Source of the DNA: Lota lota | Lineage: Eukaryota > Chordata > Actinopteri > Gadiformes > Lotidae | DNA: 64,000 bases | Direction of reading: 5' to 3' | Assembly (NCBI GenBank): GCA_026745465.1 | Contig: JACYXH010000205.1 | Coordinates: 628,001 to 692,000 of the forward strand | Part shown: piece by piece, positions 11,622-25,356 of the stretch | Layout: each line of letters begins with the position of its first letter | How positions within the stretch are numbered: position 1 is the stretch's first letter | Made by a program: the position numbers and the translations under genes | Notes under the pieces: generated by a model | Databases searched by the model: none | What the model saw: the letters and a program-made list of their open reading frames with translations, nothing else | What the model was told of the DNA's origin: nothing

Positions 11622-13191
11622 TCAGAAGCAATAGGTTTTCCCATTCTTTGCGTAACAACCTAAAGTGTCTCCTTTAGCCTTCTCCCACTTCTCTGCAAGA
11701 GCAGCCCTGCTGTTTGCCCGTCTTTGATTCGTAGCATTACTGCCAGGAGATGGGCGGTATTTCAGTGCATGTAATATGTAGATGTACATGTAGTATGTCG
11801 TGTGTGACATGCTTGCATACAAATATTTAATATATGGTTATTATGTGGGGGTTGGATGCTATGCCGCCAATGTTGTTTTGCCATTTGGTAACAATCATTT
11901 AAAATACATGTATGAAGAAAATAATGAATTGTTATTATTTCAAGTGACAAAACAATGAACTGCCCTTACTAATCAATAACATTCATATCTTCCTACAAAT
12001 ATAAAACAAGAAACAAGAAAACAAGGAACAATGAACATGAAATGGGGAGAAATACCAACATAAATACCCACACAGTCCCTTTAAGAAAAGGGTTCCTAGT
12101 GCACAGCAACAACTAAAAATATTAGTAAATAATTTACTAATTTACTAATTTACCTTCATGGAGCAGCACATGTACCATTATAACTGTGGACACCCCCTAC
12201 TAAGGAAAGCTGTATATAATTTTTTCCCCTCTTCATTACAGAGAAACGTTTGTTTGTACGTCAGAGAATAACCACACATGTTGTTTTCCCAAGAGGGTGA
12301 AACTGGGTTTGGCCTGTTTTCCTCAGCACACTGGAGAATAAAAATGAATCACATATTATATAGTATAATGACTATAGTATTGGATATTACATTCACATTT
12401 CATTTTGACGTTTTATACTTACTCAGATTTACACAGAATCCCAGTGGTCACTAAGATGACGATTACAATGAGCACCAAGTATATCAGACCGTATAGGAGG
12501 TGGGCTGAATGGACAACACAATTAATAGTTTCAAAATGGAATAATATGTAGCAATGACATGTTTGTTATTATGCTAATTAATTAATTTATGAAAATACAC
12601 AACACGATAATTGTCAATGTATGTATATAGTTGTACTCTACGTAGAATTTATAATAAATAATTTGATCATGTATAAGTGCCTTACCAGTCACCAACGTGT
12701 GGCCTTCAGGTTCAGATTCCCCACTGTCAAAGGTTTTGTGAGAATCACCTAACGTTGGCCAGGGTCCCACTATAAATAACCAATTAAAATGAAACATGCT
12801 TAAAGTAGAATCATGTGACCGGTCCCATACTCCACATGAGCTACAAAACACAACGAATCGCACGCCTCAAAACATGAGCACACTCACCGAAGCGTGAACG
12901 ATTGTGAAGTACATCACTAACTGTGTCGCATCTCTGCCGCTCGCCGGCGTTCAAGCCTGTGCACGTACACGGGTACTGAAGGGGCGTGCCCATTAATGTG
13001 AGGAACGCCGCTCTGCATTCGGCCTCTCCGCTGAGAAGGAGAGCCGGATTCATCAGCCAAACGCACTCCTCGTTTGCATAGTCATATTCCCCGCACGGCG
13101 CGCTCTCCGCATGCCAGCATTTGGATATGAAGCTTTTCAAGCGCTTTCTGTTGGTTTGGATGCAACAACAAAACAAAACACCACCACCACC

Positions 13192-13229
<38 letters not shown>

Positions 13230-14274
13230 GAGTATAGGTGTAAGAGAGCTCCTTGTTAGGTGACAGTGCTGTTCAGCATGCTCAGTAATGCTTTTGAGAA
13301 CTTGTAATTGAAATTGTTTTTTCCTAATTACTGCCGAGACAATACTGACTCCATTATGTGCAGACAAGTGCTGCTTTTCTCACATAGATGTTTGTGGAAT
13401 TACATAATTAAATTTATTTTAAGGGGGTATGTGATCACATTTTATCTTAATTGGACAGTTCGTAAGTAAGAGCAGGGACAATGAGGGAGGGGGGAACGAA
13501 AATGTAATTCAAGAAGTCCTCATTCTAACTAAGACAAGGCTTCTAAAAATGAAACATTCATGGCATTATTCATTACATTGTCTATAGAAAGTGGGAGCAA
13601 GGCAGAGATAGGAGAGTGAAAGCAAGACAGGAGAGAGGGAGCGAAAGTTAGAGAGTGACAGATCAAGTGAACAAGAGAAAGAATGACAGATGAGTAGAGA
13701 AACCGTGAGAAAAATATAAAAAGGAGACTCACAGATAGTAAGAGAGAGAGAGAGAGAGAGAGAGCAAGACCGAGCGATATAAATTGTGTGAGAGAGATAA
13801 AGAGCAAGGAGAAACAGACCGCAGAGCAGGAGGGTGAGAGAAAGAGAAAGGGTCAGAAACACAGCTAGCAAGAGAGAAAGACAGCACACACGCACGGTAT
13901 ACAGCCTCTATATTTGATATATATACCTGCAGCTCCAGTCCCTAAGGCAGTGGCTAACCCCTTCCTGACAGCTCCAGATGTCATCACCGCACGTGCCACT
14001 GTGCAGCATGGTGGCCAGGCGCTGGCAGTCCTTCTCCCCGGGCCCACAATCACACATCACCAGCAGGTCGGCCACGGCCACGGGAAGGCCTCCGTAGAAC
14101 CGCAGGGATGTATCCCGACACCGCGTGCGGTTGCATTGCTCTGCGCTGCACGTCTGCAGCAGCGGCCCCAGGTTCCGGTTGCACACTTGGTCGCCGAGAC
14201 ACAGCGCTATTCTCTCCAAGCAGGACCCACCGCTGCTGTACGCTAACACAAGACAGTGGGAGAATGTACACCAC

Positions 14275-14309
<35 letters not shown>

Positions 14310-14425
14310 ACAGTTACAGGGATAGTCAGGGTCAGTTCTAGCCTTTTTGGTGCCCAAGAAGAGCTCAGCGGTCATTGCCCCTCCTTATAGGCCAACATCC
14401 CCCTCCCCCCCACCGACACACACAC

Positions 14426-14471
<46 letters not shown>

Positions 14472-15815
14472 CACTGTAATCAGTGCATAGGAGCAGAGAA
14501 GCTTGTTACCAGCTCACACCACACCCGGCTAGGGGTGAACGGGATCACTGTGACAGACTCGTTTCTCCCATGTCTTTTTCCACACGCTTTCTAAAATGCC
14601 CAATGCACGGGTTATAAATACATTTCACATTATGATGGTGTTACTAGTTTGAATATATTAATATCTATTAATAATATTTCAGAACATCATTATCTTTCAT
14701 TTCATTGTGATCCATCAAGTCAGACAGGGACGGACTAGGACCAAAAAACGGTCCATTTAATTCATTTTTCTATTTAATTTGAATTGCTGTGGGAGCTGGG
14801 GCGCCGTTCTTATTATTCATCCATGCGCAGCTGTCCATATACATTTTCAAAAAACCTTTATGATTAGTTTGGCGCCCCACCATGGACTGTCGCCGCCCAA
14901 GGTGACGGCCTAAGCCTACCCACACCCACTTTCATATTCCACCTGGTCGATTCCTCCCTCTGTCTTTCTTTTGTGACACCAAATGCCATAGTCTAAACAG
15001 TTTTGTCATTTATTTACCAAGCAAGAATTTAGTTTACTTAGTTGTTTTTGGTTTTAGTGTTCTATTGTTTTAGTTCAAAGAGCATGTTCGGCCCTTATAG
15101 CATGGCACTTGAGATCACTTCGGCACTTTATAAATAAAAGGAATCATAACTGGTGTGGACCAGTAGTATTGTCGTTACTTAATGATATGCAACACATTTT
15201 CTCTGAATCGATCAATTAAAAATAATACATTTGCATGCGCTCCTTTGAGCCATTCCAACAAAATCAAGAAGAGGACATAATTACCGACACCAAATAAACT
15301 GCTAGCTTTCCAGTCCATGTCTGCAGGAGTGCTCCTCTTCCGCAGAGCTAAAACACACACGAAAAAGATCACTTCTCTACCATCAGACAGCCATCACAGC
15401 CACTGCTTTGAATACATTTTATTTATACCCTCATGATGCCCATAGAGAACGGGGTAACCATGATAAGTGAAGGGCTGGATCTGGGTAAATAAGCGGGCCA
15501 TTCAGGCTGTTTTAGAGATTATCGGGAACAAGGATGCTGAGAACACTGCACCTGGCTTCTGGTGGCATTGTGTTGTGAGTGCTTGCAGAGAGCGGCAGGG
15601 CTCCACCTCCTCCACCTCCTCCTCCACCCAGACACACATACACTGCTGCAGCGACGGGAACTGCTCCAGAATGGCCCTCACGCTCATGTTACAGACCTCC
15701 GAGCCTTTTATTTGACACCCTTTGTCCGGAATGGCGCACAGAATAAACAGCGTAGAAGACAAACGGGATTTTTCTCTAATCAAGCAAAACCTTTTGATGA
15801 TTACCCCCCCCCCCC

Positions 15816-15853
<38 letters not shown>

Positions 15854-16998
15854 CACAAACAAAAACACACACACGCACACCCAGTCGTATTGTACAATAC
15901 GACTTTCTACAAATCTTTGAATACAAATCTTCTCAAGGCCTGCATCCATATAAGCATAAACAAGAGATAAAAATGTATATTGTGTGTTAAAAATGGCATT
16001 GTTTTGTGCTCAAGCTGTCAGTAATAGGGAGGTGAAGGCTCTCACCAGCTACCATCATGCTACTGCTCCAGGCTATTTCTTGAGGTAGAACAAGCTAACC
16101 ATATTGCTAGCTGTCAAACTCAATTCAGTTCCTAATCTGTCTGAGAAAATGTGATCACTGTTGTGCCGCCATTAATGACAACTGAGAAAAACAACAACAC
16201 CCTGATACGCACAATATATAATTCTACATCACTATAGCACAATTTGTGTTATTATCTCTAGTGTTTTTGCCATTATTTATGACTCCATGTCCTAAGAATT
16301 ACACTGTTCAGAATCAACCTGTGTTATACTGTGCATTTGAGAAACAAAACACTTTGACAATATGTGAATGATGTGTGAGTGTGATGTGATATTTACCCTC
16401 ATCACCACATCGTGTGCCAATAACATCTGTCTGATCTATGTTTCTGCATAGATCGGAGATGCAGTTATCTATCGTCCTCAAACAGTCGGGGGATCTAGAG
16501 AGCAGCCCCGTGCTTGCAACATGATGGATCACAATTCCTGCAAATGAGTCATACATAGTTCAGAAACCACTATTAAAATGATTTGTATTTCTATTCTCAA
16601 TTATGTTTTGTATATATCCCACTTCATGGGATGAAGTGGTACTTCCCATTAGACATGATCATCTCTTTGATCTTGTCAAGCACTTTGATTTTCCAACAAA
16701 GTTAGAGGCGACATTGACATTTGAAGAAAATCCCCTCTAAGAAGTGTTGAATAATAAAATAATGAAATTAAGCCGAATTCAAAGAGAGAGCTGTGGTTTC
16801 TCAATAAGATTATATTTAGCAAATGTTTTGAATCCATTGAAATGCGCAGTCAAGAAAAAAACAGTTGATCTGTGCTATTTATTATTTATATGTCTCTGCT
16901 TTCATCCTTTTTCATAAAATGCATCCAAATTCACCGAAAATGCAGGTGGAACCGCACTCACCTAGTATCAGAGTGTTTCCCAGATGTGTTGTCAGCAT
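11622..16998 (-). CDS. gfral: GDNF family receptor alpha-like protein (GDF15 receptor)
   Basis: Nine minus-strand exons join in frame: 16962-16998, 16397-16537, 15552-15719, 15285-15347, 13927-14242, 12888-13147, 12686-12769, 12423-12504 and 11622-11739. Total 1269 nt, 422 aa plus stop (human GFRAL is 394 aa). The first two exons give a hydrophobic leader (MLTTHLGNTLILGIVIHHV) before the first cysteine. Exons 2-6 carry the cysteine pattern of three GFR-alpha domains: CLRTIDNC, CNMSVRAILEQF, SCLERIALCLGDQVC, CDCGPGEKDC, SKCWHA and YPCTCTG, closely matching the human spacing. Exon 8 encodes one membrane helix (LLYGLIYLVLIVIVILVTTG). The last exon encodes a basic cytoplasmic tail ending NGKTYCF. 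In mammals GFRAL binds GDF15 and signals through RET in hindbrain neurons; that role is inferred here. Many family members are GPI-linked, whereas this one is transmembrane like GFRAL. Confidence 0.94.
12423..12504 (-). CDS. gfral: gfral exon 8, transmembrane helix
   Basis: This 82-nt exon encodes the single membrane span followed by CKS. Its donor is a strong GA|GTAAGT match, and reading through it without splicing meets a stop after one more residue (…CKSE-stop). Splicing to the next exon instead gives CKSD and 40 further tail residues. The same gene could therefore make a nearly tail-less receptor by intron retention. Confidence 0.85.
13163..13229 (+). repeat. CAA-type microsatellite in gfral intron 5
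   Basis: An imperfect (CAA)n / (CCA)n tract begins about 16 bp from the exon 6 acceptor of gfral. On the transcribed minus strand it is (TTG)n and takes the place of the usual pyrimidine tract. Confidence 0.9.
13740..13764 (+). repeat. GA microsatellite
   Basis: A pure GA run lies inside a longer purine-rich stretch (about 13590-13880) in gfral intron 5. The long Ser/Leu-rich open frames on the other strand come only from this composition. Confidence 0.9.
14276..14469 (+). repeat. TTG and CA microsatellites in gfral intron 4
   Basis: A (TTG)n tract at about 14276-14310 lies roughly 35 bp from gfral exon 5. A C-rich patch and a (CA)n run at about 14416-14469 follow. Confidence 0.85.
15804..15850 (+). 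repeat. poly-C plus CA microsatellite
   Basis: About 15 C residues run directly into (AC)n in gfral intron 2, some 85 bp upstream of exon 3 on the transcribed strand. Confidence 0.9.
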
Positions 16999-17556
16999 TT
17001 TGATGTCGGTTTGACGTGTTTTAAATCTCAGGAGGGACAAGTGAAGTAAGCAGCTCCAGTTCTCTTGGCACTGATCCGACTCTGCCCTTGACGTCAACAT
17101 TTAAAGCGAGATTTGAGGCAGGTGATGACAAGGGATATGTCCTCGCGATAGAATCCAATCAATTTGGAGGGTCCCTTCAATTAAACGACGTAGCCTACTT
17201 CCTATGGTAGTTGTGCAGTTAGTTAAATCACAACCATTAACATTAAATAATAGAACTGGATCAGCCTACTGATCCTTCGAAAGCACCTGATCTGTTCTGC
17301 GTGCAAGTGCAAGTTTTTTGGTTTGGCATTACATAACATTACATAACATTACTATTGTTAAATTGTTAAATCTCAGCCGTCAGTCATTTCCTATATTTAG
17401 GTATTCACAGAGTTGCGGTGGATCAAGGATTTCTGGATTTCTGAAACTTGGTACATAGGGCTTATTTTACATGCTGAACCTTTTTGCCTCTTGGACCCAT
17501 AAGGTCCGCATGGCTTTTTCTTTTCTTCTGTACAGCGAATGAGTCGTCGTCGTCTT

Positions 17557-17606
17557 CCCCCCCCCCCCCCCCCCCCTGTCCCCCCCCGTCCCCCCCGCCC
17601 CCCCGC
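17557..17606 (+). repeat. C-rich low-complexity block
   Basis: Runs of C broken by single T or G bases make the minus strand a series of at least four G-tracts. This is a sequence pattern able to form a G-quadruplex. It lies about 560 bp upstream of the gfral start codon. Confidence 0.8.
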
Positions 17607-18769
17607 CGTGTCAATTTCATTAAATACTAAGCTAAGAACTCAGGCTAAAAAAACAAACGGATTTTGCTCCTGACCCATGACACGGATTCACTCCGAATCG
17701 TTTGGGGACACTAATCTCATCGACCCCGAATGACGTGCGAGTCGCAGGCAGATGAAGGATGCTTGTGGAGGCGGTGCGTGTGGGCTGGGAAAACCTGTCA
17801 GACTGCTTGGAGTTTTAATTTCTAATTCCTATATTCATCGTGTTTGGGTAACTGAAAGACTGCATGAGTGCATGTCATCATTTCACACGAGCTCCATTAG
17901 TTTTCAGATGAATGAAACGCGTTATAGGTGAAGTATTTATAAATCTGTAAGAATGTGACTTGAGGCATGACAAGAATAAGGAGGTAAACACCTATGTATG
18001 TGATCCGTCACCCCTGACATTTATAGCAGCCCAATACAGGAGAGATGTGATGCAATGAGTGGAAATACTGTACAGACAAAAACCAAGCCATTATATGTTT
18101 ACATGTTAATAATATAACATAAGTAAATAAGTAATAATGCAAAATGAAACGACGTGAAGCAACAGTTCTGTAATTAACTTTTAATTAAAGCATGGAAATA
18201 AAGTTTCAACTAATGTTTGAAAATCATTAGTATGAGTAAATTCGATTTTATTATATATATTAGTTTAATTGTCAGGGACTATGCAAAAAACAACAACATT
18301 GTGACAGGAAACATAATACAGACGTGTTACATATAGGATTTATATTCTAGGCTAATGGGCGACCCCTGTCCCTGATTGTTTGTCATGTTAAGGCTACAGT
18401 ATGTGTATTTTGTTGATCGCTGTTAATTACTGAAAGTAATGATGTTGGTGTTTGAAGATTATATTTGTTTGCAGCTTTAGCTGTGTAAATGAGTGGGCAG
18501 CACTACGTTAAAACTGCAATTAATTTATATTGTATGTCATTCATTCTTATCTGAATGAGATTAGCTCCTGAAAGCGAAACCCACTCACATTAACACTAAA
18601 GTATTACCTTGACACATGACAATGATCATGAACAAAGAATAGCTGTCATTTATTATAATTTATGATGATTGATTTACCATTTCCTCCCCAGCACATTAAA
18701 CACTAGCAGCAGTTAAAGACTGTAGTGATGATTGACAATATGTTTAAAAAGCCTGTTCATTTGACAGGT

Positions 18770-18859
18770 GCATGTGTGTGCTATGTGTCTGTGTGTGATT
18801 GCTGTGTGTGTGTGCGTGTGCATGTGTGTGTGTGCGGGTATGAGTGCATGCATGCGTGC

Positions 18860-18898
<39 letters not shown>
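18770..18898 (+). repeat. TG microsatellite, interrupted
   Basis: A TG-rich tract has a pure core of about 38 bp at 18861-18898. The flanking copies are decayed with CA, GC and AT interruptions. Confidence 0.9.
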
Positions 18899-18899
<1 letters not shown>

Positions 18900-20172
18900 C
18901 ACCAAGATAAACACATCAAAAAGGCAGTGTACAGACAGAAAGACAGATGGACGTGTTGTCAGAAGTCGCCAGAGATCTGGTAATGGTTAAAGAACTTTGT
19001 AACGGCTAAGTAAATACCAATTGTGGTGCAGGATAAGTCACCACGGGAACAAGGGCAGGGATGAGGCATGCGTGAAAATATTACAATTACAGGCATTAAA
19101 ATAACAGCATATCCACTAGAGCATCGTCAACAAACATCATGAGGGGGAAGAAAATCATTAGGGCATTATCCAGGTAATACTAGGCGACCCAGTTAAGCTC
19201 GCTCTAGGTCAATTTCTGTAAATGAGAAAATCAAGATGTTTGTCACGTTTAAATATTTTCAATCCTCCGTCTAAACAGAGGAAAGGTTCTCAAAACCACA
19301 ATATCACAGAGCAGCAGGAGGGAGGACGCAGACGATTGTAAGCGTAATGCATACACTTACAATGCATTACGTTTTAAGAGATTCCCGCTGATCATCTCAT
19401 ACATCGGAAACAGACACGCGTTGTTCCCATTGTGTAGACAGATGTGTTTCACAATCTGAATAAAATACATTTGTAAACCCGTTGTAGAATCTAGATGATT
19501 CCTGTCTGAACACACCAAACACGAGACTTAAGTGTGGACCACAAAGCTCACTGTGAGTGGATGGTGTATACATGCATAACAAACAAATACAAGAACTCAC
19601 ATGCACGCATGCACTAGCATCCGCTGAACCCTTCCACCTCTAGAATGACAAACATCTCAGCAAGCGTACCCCCTGCCTATCCCCCCCACCTTCACCTGGG
19701 TATCTAAATGCTTCTTATTCCTACACATCAATGCTGCTTTGAGGATTTGTCTCCAAGCAACTGTAGGAAATACCAAAGATCAAGACAGATCACTGGTAAT
19801 GTAACCAAACAGAGATCCATTTTAAAAACACATTTTACTGTGTAAAGAGGGAACAGGTTAAATGATGCAATTAAATTATCGGATGGAAATTACAACAGGG
19901 CAGGCATGGAAACAGGTACATCATCAAACTCATCTTCAAAAACACAAAGCTTCTTGATCTGAAACCTATTCTTTGGCAAGGCACAGTGAGGTCTATATTC
20001 TTCTAATGAGAGCAAAGATCTGAGCCATTGCAAAGTCCATCTGTAAATAATATATACTATACTTATTTTACAATAGGCTGGGTTCTTTCCTTGCACGATT
20101 TTGCTACATTTGATATATTTACAGTATTTACAGTAACTACAACGGTGAAATAGCATGCGTTTACATATTTAT

Positions 20173-23100
20173 CTACGTTTCAATGTACATCTCCTGTGTG
20201 GCGATGTGAGTCGTAATGAGCTCCACGCTGTTGTTAGACAACACCACCTGATCGGATATCCGCGACACGTTGTCTACATTGTTGGCCTGCGTCGACAAGG
20301 ACCTGCGACTATCCGTGTTCGCTCTGGTCTGCCTCTTTGCGCAGCTTGGTTTTTGACCAGCGCAATTGCAGGAAAACGCCGCCTTGAACTCCTCGCGAAA
20401 CTTCCCTGTGAACCAAAAGTTGTGAATACTTATGGCTACACAGAAACAAGTGCGTTGCACATGGTGTTGGTTGTTCTTGCAAGCTTACCACTTAGGAAGT
20501 TGTAGACTATGGGATTTGCGGCGCTGTTGGCATAGATGAGCCAATGGGAAAAGGTGAACCAGGCGTAGATGGTTTCTCTGTCGTTAGTGTTTTTAAAAGA
20601 CCCAAAAACCCTGCAACGAAAGTTAGACATAACAGTCTGAACATCAGCTCCGATTTGGATCAGTATTTTTATTTTACGTATGATGATATCCATGCTGCAC
20701 TTTTGTACACCATAAAAACCTCCACATTGCACATATTATAAGGTTTTCCCTTTTAACATGCAAAGAACGAACTGCACCAAGAACAGCACTTTACCAAGTC
20801 TGCCGAGTCTCAAGTGTGCAGTTCTGTGGTGAGTGTGTTCAGACGGTGAGATTGTGTGGATGGCTGAGGCAGCAGAACCACCCGGCAAAATCCTTACCTT
20901 TTCATCATGTTGAGCACACTGATTGGCAGGTAGCAGAGGGCGAAGATGAACAGCACCACAATCAGCATGCGAGCGGTTTTCCTCCGGGCTCGGACCTGCT
21001 TGACCTCAGCGCACACGGTGTTGGTTCTCACCCGGGCCGACTCGCCGGGCCCGGAGGCCTGGGTGGTGCACTGGAACGAGTACCACTTCCTCTGCATCAC
21101 CAATGAGCTACCGGGAATCTGGTTTGGGTTTAAAAGTAAAGGGAAAACGCATCAGGCACCGTAGAGGCTTGTGGTAGAGCGGTTTGTATTGAGGTTTATA
21201 TATGCATGCCGTATTGTTGCATACGCGCACCTGTTGGCACCACAGCTTGTGGCATATCTGGATGTAGGCCAGAACCATGAAACATAGCGGTGCAAAGTAC
21301 GTGGCGATGAAGAAGCAGGTATGGTACACCTTCGGATAGATCTCGTCTGTCAAAAGAACAAATCAGGATGGTTTCTTTAGTGGATATATCAGATACAATC
21401 TCTGATTACTTATTGTCTGTAATGCAAACACTAGCCTGTTCTTTTTATTTAGTAATTATCTACATACACATCATCAACTTCCATGTCTCGAGAATATAAT
21501 TATTTAGTTGTAATTTGTTTTATTTTATCATTTGTTGTGCTATTATTATTGTACAATTCCTTTAATTACCTAGCACATTCTGTGTAGTTTATATATGTTC
21601 CCATTGCTGTGCCACTCAGATTTCCCTTGGGTGATTATGATTAATCAGGTAAGCTGGTCTCATCCTACATTTTCCTAGGGTGTTTAATCAAGTAAGCTGA
21701 TGGCATCCTAAATTTTCTAGTGTGCAAGAAGCAGAGCAGCAACCAAATCTCTATTGATTTCACACCCGAATATTATCAGAAAATATTCAGTAAGTCTATG
21801 TTCATTCCGACATTTCTGCAGGAATAAATAGAAAACGACGATTTTATCTCATCTGGCAACACAAAAAATCCCCTCCCAAGCTCCACCATCCGATCATCAA
21901 GAGCAGGCCACACACCTCCCCAGTGTTCGTCACACACCGTGAACAGACTGGTCATGTTGGTGAGCTCGGGGAATAAACTGGTGCACTCCATGACGATGGC
22001 CTGGGGTACCATGATGATGCACGACACCAGCCAGATGAGCACGATTGTCTTGCGCGCACGCTTTGCCGTGCTCTTGAACATCAGGGGATGGCAAATGGCG
22101 TACCAGCGGTCCTGGGCGATGCAACTCAGGGTCAGGACAGAAACAGACACGGAAATGGTCTGGAGGTTACAGACAGAAAACACACAAGGAGGGGGTTACT
22201 CACTACTGGGGGTACGGTAGTCTGTTCAAGGAAGAGAGGGGAAGAGGTTATGTACTTGTTATGGTATGTGTTCAGGCGCAGCGCTTGACTGGATTAATGC
22301 TGAATGGAATATGTGTGGTATTGTTTTGATTCTTATCTGCCAGATAAAAACCAGATTAAATGTTTTCACTTCATTTTTAAAGTTGAACTGACCATTCATT
22401 ATTTTACAAACACAAAGACAGATGGGTTGGCCAAAATAATTACAATCATGGTAGTGTTACATCAGGCAACGTGGTTTATTCATTTTTTATCATTGACTTA
22501 TAGTGAATTAGATCATTAACAAGCAGGTTGGTAATTGGGCATCTTGCTCAAGGATGCCTATAGGCTCTCCTACATTGGGTATTGAACTTAGAAACTTTCT
22601 CCTGGGAGTTGAACACCCTATAGCCACTATACTACTCGGGACCTGAGGGCCAGTCGTGTATTACGAAGGATGGAAACTTAAAATGTGATTCCAGATAAAA
22701 GAGTCTACAGTTGGAGAAAGCAAATTCAAGGAAAGTGTATTGAAGCTCAGAAAGTGTGTTATGTTTTTTTTATCACTGTGTAAAGATCACAGTTTATATA
22801 TAATACAATATGGACCTGTCCTTGCAACATTATTTCCATTTGCATTTCTATTTTATTTGTGTGTCGAAACACACAAATCAGACTCCTACATCTTACTGGA
22901 CTTTATACTTTCAGGATGTAGCTTCAAAACTGCATTCTGAGTGTTTCTTGCTTTTAATGCATTTGCAAGTAAAATGTAATATTAACAGCAGGACAAAAAT
23001 TTTGATTTGATTTCTGAGGGGGTTGATTGGACACAGAGGCAGTAGCTACTGCCTTCCGCTGGCTTTATAAAAATAGAGAAGAATAGCTTGAATATCGAGC

Positions 23101-25263
23101 AGCGTTATAATTTGTCGCCTTCTCCGATTTTCACTCAGCAAAACCTTGGGGTACAAGAGGTTGACGGAGTTCCGATTTTATCCACAGAGTGTAAAACACA
23201 GTGCAGTGTGCATGGCTTGTTTTTGTTAAATTTCCTTTGGCATTTGTGATTTGTTTATGATAAATGGGGGTACATTAGATAACAGTGTGAAAAATCTATT
23301 TTCATTTCATGCTGTAATTAAAAAAAGCTTTGGCTGTCATGAGGCCTCATTACTCCTATTGGTTTATTGCAGCAGTGTGGAATCAATAAGACCAGCCCTG
23401 TTTATGCTGCTTTATTGGAGAGACAGCTCAAAGTACAGATGATTAAAAGACTCAGCCTGTCCGCGTGGAGCTCTTTCCTCTGGTTGTCTGTTGCACTCCA
23501 GTCCTAATGTAATCTAATCTACCGGTGCCTTTTCCTAGAAAACACTAGAAAAGACTTTGTATCCATTGTTAAAAGTCCCTGAATTGTGATTACATTCCCT
23601 GCTCTAGTGCATTTGATTGACATCCTCTGTAGACTATTTTTCTTGGTGCCTGTTTCGGCACAATGCTGCAGTATTTAAAATACTGTAGTCTTGGTTTTAC
23701 AACTGAACCATGTAATAATGTTGGTGATGATTGATGATTGGTATTAAATGCTTTTGTCTCCTTTTCAAGTGTTTGATAAGGGCAATCTCTTTATATTACT
23801 TTTTTTCAATGGTTAACCTTTAGGTTGGTATTTTTCACTATGTATTTATTTGAATAACTGTATCCTGTCCTTGACCATTTAAAACATTGCAAGTTAACAA
23901 AAGGCTCTTTAATGAATAGCTCTACAGTAGTTCCCAGTCCTCTTGGGTGTATAGTTTGGTAGGGATGGGATGGGCTAAGTCCCCATCAATATAAGGCATG
24001 ACTAAACTGTCCCTATATCTTATCCCCATAAAGCAACTGTAGGACCCTACATTGCTTGTGTCCTCAACACCAAACACAAAATCAAACATACGCCCTTGTG
24101 CACTTGTGTTCCCCACCTCCAAAATGTGAGGATCTAAATGTGTGGCTGTACTACACTAATCAATTCTTTGTGATTCAATGTCTGTTGATTACAAACACTC
24201 TCCAATGCCATCGTTAGGTTTGGCTGATATTGGCAGACCTGCCTGAGTGCTTCTGACTGATTTGCCAGACGCTCGCTAAGCACTTAAGAGTGAACCTAAA
24301 GCGTAATCAATGCAATGTAAACATCGGAGGCTTCCACCTGCACTTTGTTGTCCTGCAGAATCCTACATATTGCCTTTTCTGATTTCCCCACGTGCAGCAA
24401 ATGATAATTACAAGGCCAGCATACATTGAGCCATTCAAAAACCCCTGTACATCTTTATCACCTCATGTAGCCAAGCACTGAACCATTTGATGAGCGCAAA
24501 TATAGACCCTCATTTGAAATAGAACCACAACTAGGAATGCCAGTGTTTAATTATAGTCATGTTGCTACTTAAATTGTAATGGTCCTTCTAAATTGAGGAA
24601 TGAAAAAAAAAAAATGGAAGATTTTTGTAAGAACAAGCTTGATTTATACAGGACACAAAACCCGCGAGAGGAGGCCAGCTACAGGTATCTATATGAAATT
24701 ATTCATGAGGCTAATTCACTCAAGTCGCTGACTTCAATGTGGCGTAATAAAGAAAACGCGGAGCTTGACCTTTACAATAAATTAATTGAATCTGAAGTTA
24801 TGAATGCAGCCAAATGAATCCCGTCATCTTACCTGAAGGTAAGGCACGATTTTGCAGAGGGTGTTTCCAAAGAACCATGTTTCAGTGATGTCCACGACCA
24901 GACTTGCGGGGAGACACGTGAGGGTGACCAACACATCGGCAATGGACAGGTTGACAATGAAATAATTGGTCACCGTCCGCATGTGCCGGTTTTTCCACAC
25001 AGCAAAGCAAACTGAAAGTAAAGGACAGTAATTGTTGTGTATGCTCTTTAAAGCCTTTTAAACTGCATGGTCTCCATCAATAAATTAGGTTGCACAACTG
25101 TGTATTTCATTGATTCATTATTTCAGTGTTTCAGCATTTTGAGCACAGCGAGTTGATGGCATTCTCTCTATGCAGTTTAATCACAACAGGGTCTGCCATT
25201 GTAAAATGGGAATCTTTTTTCTATAGTTATACTCTATTTCTACATTATATAATATTATATATG

Positions 25264-25356
<93 letters not shown>

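Larger units (their letters stand above)
17000..20172. other. intergenic: gfral upstream region and hcrtr2 downstream region
   Basis: No coding exon is seen. The interval should hold the gfral promoter and 5' UTR on the right side of 16998 and the hcrtr2 3' UTR left of 20173. It contains a C-rich block (17557-17606), AT-rich unique DNA and a TG repeat (18770-18898). Confidence 0.6.

Noticed and set aside
13529..13895. Leu/Ser-rich frames resembling membrane proteins
   Set aside because: They are the complement of a GA-rich tract in gfral intron 5. The hydrophobic look is compositional.
16999..17100. Upstream in-frame ATG giving a 34-residue longer gfral N-terminus
   Set aside because: The added residues are polar and would bury the hydrophobic leader formed by exons 1-2, so the ATG at 16998 fits a secreted or type I membrane receptor better. 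RNA data could overturn this.
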